Below, piece by piece: positions 62,177 to 64,000 of a stretch of DNA of 64,000 nt. The stretch is from Alloyangia pacifica. Its GTDB lineage: Bacteria > Pseudomonadota > Alphaproteobacteria > Rhodobacterales > Rhodobacteraceae. A program made the translations under genes and the position numbers. The stretch covers positions 1 through 64,000 of the forward strand of contig NZ_JAIVKX010000001.1 of the NCBI RefSeq assembly GCF_020524285.1. Reading direction: 5' to 3'. Below the pieces are notes generated by a model. It searched no databases and was not told the origin of the DNA. It saw nothing but the letters and a program-made list of their open reading frames with translations. Every line of letters begins with the position of its first letter. The stretch's first letter is position 1.

Positions 62177-64000
62177 TCAGCCCGGCAGGCCGAAGCTGAT
62201 GCGCCGCGCGATGTCGGCGATCACCGCCGAGGTGCGCGTGCTGACCACGCCGGGCGCATCGCCCTCGGCGTAGAAGCGCACGAAGAGCGCCTCGCGCTGT
62301 TCCTCGGTCGGCACCAGCTGCAGGCGCGCGCCATCGGTGGTGGGCGCGATCACATAGGCCTCTAGGTTGCCTACGTCGGGCAGGTGCAGCATGCCGCGGG
62401 TCTGCGGCGGGTAGGGCTTGCCGCGCAGCCGCGCGGTGTCGAGCGTCAGCGACGACAGCCAGAGCTCCTGGGTCTCGCCGGCGGCGGTGAAGGTCACCCG
62501 CTCGGGCTTGTCGGCCATATGGGTCTCGGATCGGGGCAGCTCGACGCAGGTGAAGCAGGTCACCGACAGGACGATCAGGTTGTAGAGCGTCCAGAACAGG
62601 ATCACCCATTTGCCGTCGCCGGCGTCGTTCATCGCGAAACGATCGCTGAAGATGCCGAGGAACAGCCCCGCGATGCTCAGGATCAGGGCAATGGCAAAGG
62701 GCGCCATCAGCCGCCATTGCACCACCACCTTCGAGCGGTCGCCGCCCTTGGCGGTCACCGAGAACTTGTGGCCCTTGGGCCGGAACAGCCCGGTGTAGGC
62801 GGCGCGGGTGATCGGGATGGCGCCGATGAGCTGGCTGACGTCGTGGAACACCGGGATCATCAGCCCGCGCGACAGCAGGTTCATCACCATGGTGACCCAG
62901 ACGTAGTAGGGGCCGAAATAGACCAGCACGTCGGCGAGCCGTGCGTCGACCACGGTGATCCCGAAGAACCAGTAGAGCAGCGGGAATATGATGGCGGCGA
63001 TGCGGAACGGAAAGCTGGTGGCCCAGAAGAACACCGAGTCGATGACGCTCCAGCGGTCGCGCAGGCGCAGCTTCGCGTCCGAGAAGGGGCCCACCGAGGA
63101 ACGGGCGATCTGCATCAGGCCGAGGCACCAGCGGGCGCGCTGGGTGATGTACTCCTTGAGCCCCTCCGGTGCGAGCCCCTCGGTCAGCGGCTCGTTGAGG
63201 TAGACGGTGCGCCAGCCCTGGCTCTGCAGGGTGATGGTGAGCATGAAGTCTTCGGTGATGCTCTCGGTCGGGAAACCGCCGATGGCGCGCACCGCGTCGA
63301 AGCGGCAGATCGAGGAGGTGCCGCAGCAGATCGCGATGCCCCAGGCATCGCGCGAGGCCTGCATGTGATCGAAGAAGAAGCGCTGCTCGTCCGGGTAGGA
63401 GGCGCTGAGCCCGAGGTTGTGCTGGATCGGGTCGGCGTTGAAGAAGTGCTGCGGCGTCTGCACCAGCCCGACGTCCGGGTCGTGGAACAGCGCGAGGCAG
63501 CGCGACAGGAATCCCCGGTGCGGCACGAAATCGGCGTCGAGCACCGCGATGAACTGTGGCGGCTGCGGATCCTCGGCCAGCCGGTCGAGCGCATGGTTGA
63601 TGTTACCCGCCTTCGAGCCCTTGTTGTCCGGGCGGCGCATGTAGCGCACCTTCTGCTCGAGGCAGTAGTCGCGCAGCCAGTCGCGCCGGTTGTCATCGAG
63701 GATGATGACTTCCTTGTTCTTGTGGCGCAGCGACTTGGCACCGATGATGGTGCGCTCGAGGATGTCGCGGTCCTCGTTGTAGGTGGCGATCATCACCGCC
63801 ACCTTGGGCTCGTCGTCGCCCCACCAGTTCGCGTGCGTGTCGACCTCCTCGCTGCGACTGAGCGTCCGCGCGAGGATCACGAAGGCGCTGAGCGAGCCGA
63901 TCAGCGTGAGCAGTTCGAGCGCGTAGAGCATGTAGCTCAGCGCGGCGTCGAGAGTCAGGCCGAAGGGGGCGAGCGTCTCGGCCCCGCGCCACCAGGCGTA
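62177..64000 (-). CDS. Cellulose-synthase-like GT2 glycosyltransferase (5' end missing)
   Basis: At least 607 residues; the reading frame is open to the right edge. Hydrophobic N-terminal helices are followed by a GT2 catalytic domain. The motifs in order are VMIATYNED, ILDDNRRDWL, VLDADFVPHRG, the TED-type SITEDFMLTI and the Q-x-x-R-W motif TQRARWCLG. More helices and a C-terminal PilZ-like region follow (starting near RVTFTAAGETQELWLSSL). This is the BcsA-type order for processive beta-glucan synthesis. The RxxxR motif that binds c-di-GMP is not evident before the PilZ-like part, so activation may differ. Partner subunits are not in view. Confidence 0.88.
   Translation of the reverse strand, partial: YAWWRGAETLAPFGLTLDAALSYMLYALELLTLIGSLSAFVILARTLSRSEEVDTHANWWGDDEPKVAVMIATYNEDRDILERTIIGAKSLRHKNKEVIILDDNRRDWLRDYCLEQKVRYMRRPDNKGSKAGNINHALDRLAEDPQPPQFIAVLDADFVPHRGFLSRCLALFHDPDVGLVQTPQHFFNADPIQHNLGLSASYPDEQRFFFDHMQASRDAWGIAICCGTSSICRFDAVRAIGGFPTESITEDFMLTITLQSQGWRTVYLNEPLTEGLAPEGLKEYITQRARWCLGLMQIARSSVGPFSDAKLRLRDRWSVIDSVFFWATSFPFRIAAIIFPLLYWFFGITVVDARLADVLVYFGPYYVWVTMVMNLLSRGLMIPVFHDVSQLIGAIPITRAAYTGLFRPKGHKFSVTAKGGDRSKVVVQWRLMAPFAIALILSIAGLFLGIFSDRFAMNDAGDGKWVILFWTLYNLIVLSVTCFTCVELPRSETHMADKPERVTFTAAGETQELWLSSLTLDTARLRGKPYPPQTRGMLHLPDVGNLEAYVIAPTTDGARLQLVPTEEQREALFVRFYAEGDAPGVVSTRTSAVIADIARRISFGLPG

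Overview
The window is high-GC (roughly two thirds G+C), gene-dense DNA from a chromosome of an alphaproteobacterium, most likely a Rhodobacteraceae/Roseobacteraceae member of the Salipiger type. The basis is gene content and protein style: a ScfR-type XRE regulator, the small conserved protein next to efp, a PcaR/pcaIJF cluster, the hom-glpX-recJ order and tandem tRNA-Glu genes. The genus is inference. No prophage, integrase, transposase, CRISPR array or rRNA was seen.

Layout. 1-10649 looks like one functional neighbourhood. It holds the 5' end of acetyl-CoA synthetase, a five-gene branched-chain-amino-acid-type ABC transporter read leftward, a divergent ScfR-type regulator, and a three-gene operon of a stand-alone receiver, a small membrane protein and a histidine kinase whose sensor is a sodium:solute symporter domain (CbrA/CrbS type). 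I read it as a short-chain carboxylate (probably acetate) uptake, activation and sensing locus. 10745-21143 is mixed: an orphan FliM/FliN-type protein, a cytoplasmic molybdopterin reductase, gamma-glutamyltransferase, a YqjD/YqjE-like stress pair, a Pcm-like methyltransferase, a TolC-type channel and an acidic PopZ-like protein.

21364-29971 carries efp, an acetyltransferase, fructosamine-kinase-like and YgfZ genes, an MsbA-type exporter with a phosphatase-like partner, serine-glyoxylate aminotransferase and a HisC-like aminotransferase. 30186-35306 has a Lol permease and ATPase, an anchored RTX-like protein, a cytochrome c lipoprotein and a TetR gene with a perfect palindromic operator. 35437-39818 is hom, glpX and recJ, followed by two identical tRNA-Glu genes 200 bp apart.

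40391-46336 is a leftward BMP-type ABC transporter operon ending in a cytosine-deaminase-like amidohydrolase, a probable nucleoside/nucleobase salvage unit. 46780-49213 pairs malonyl-CoA decarboxylase with an XRE-cupin regulator and an acetyltransferase. Then come L-serine dehydratase, rpiA, glutathione reductase, the hflK-hflC-DUF2065 operon and a Do-type periplasmic protease. 57809-61296 is an IclR/PcaR regulator divergent from pcaI-pcaJ-pcaF, the last steps of the beta-ketoadipate pathway. The window ends with a small outer-membrane-like protein and a 5'-truncated cellulose-synthase-like glycosyltransferase.

The strongest non-coding signals are palindromic or repeated candidate operators in front of the TetR, XRE-cupin, BMP, ScfR/ABC, acs and IclR/pca genes. 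There is also an efp terminator whose right arm is the ribosome binding site of the next gene, and a 27-bp intergenic repeat present in three copies. All functions are read from the sequence without database searches.
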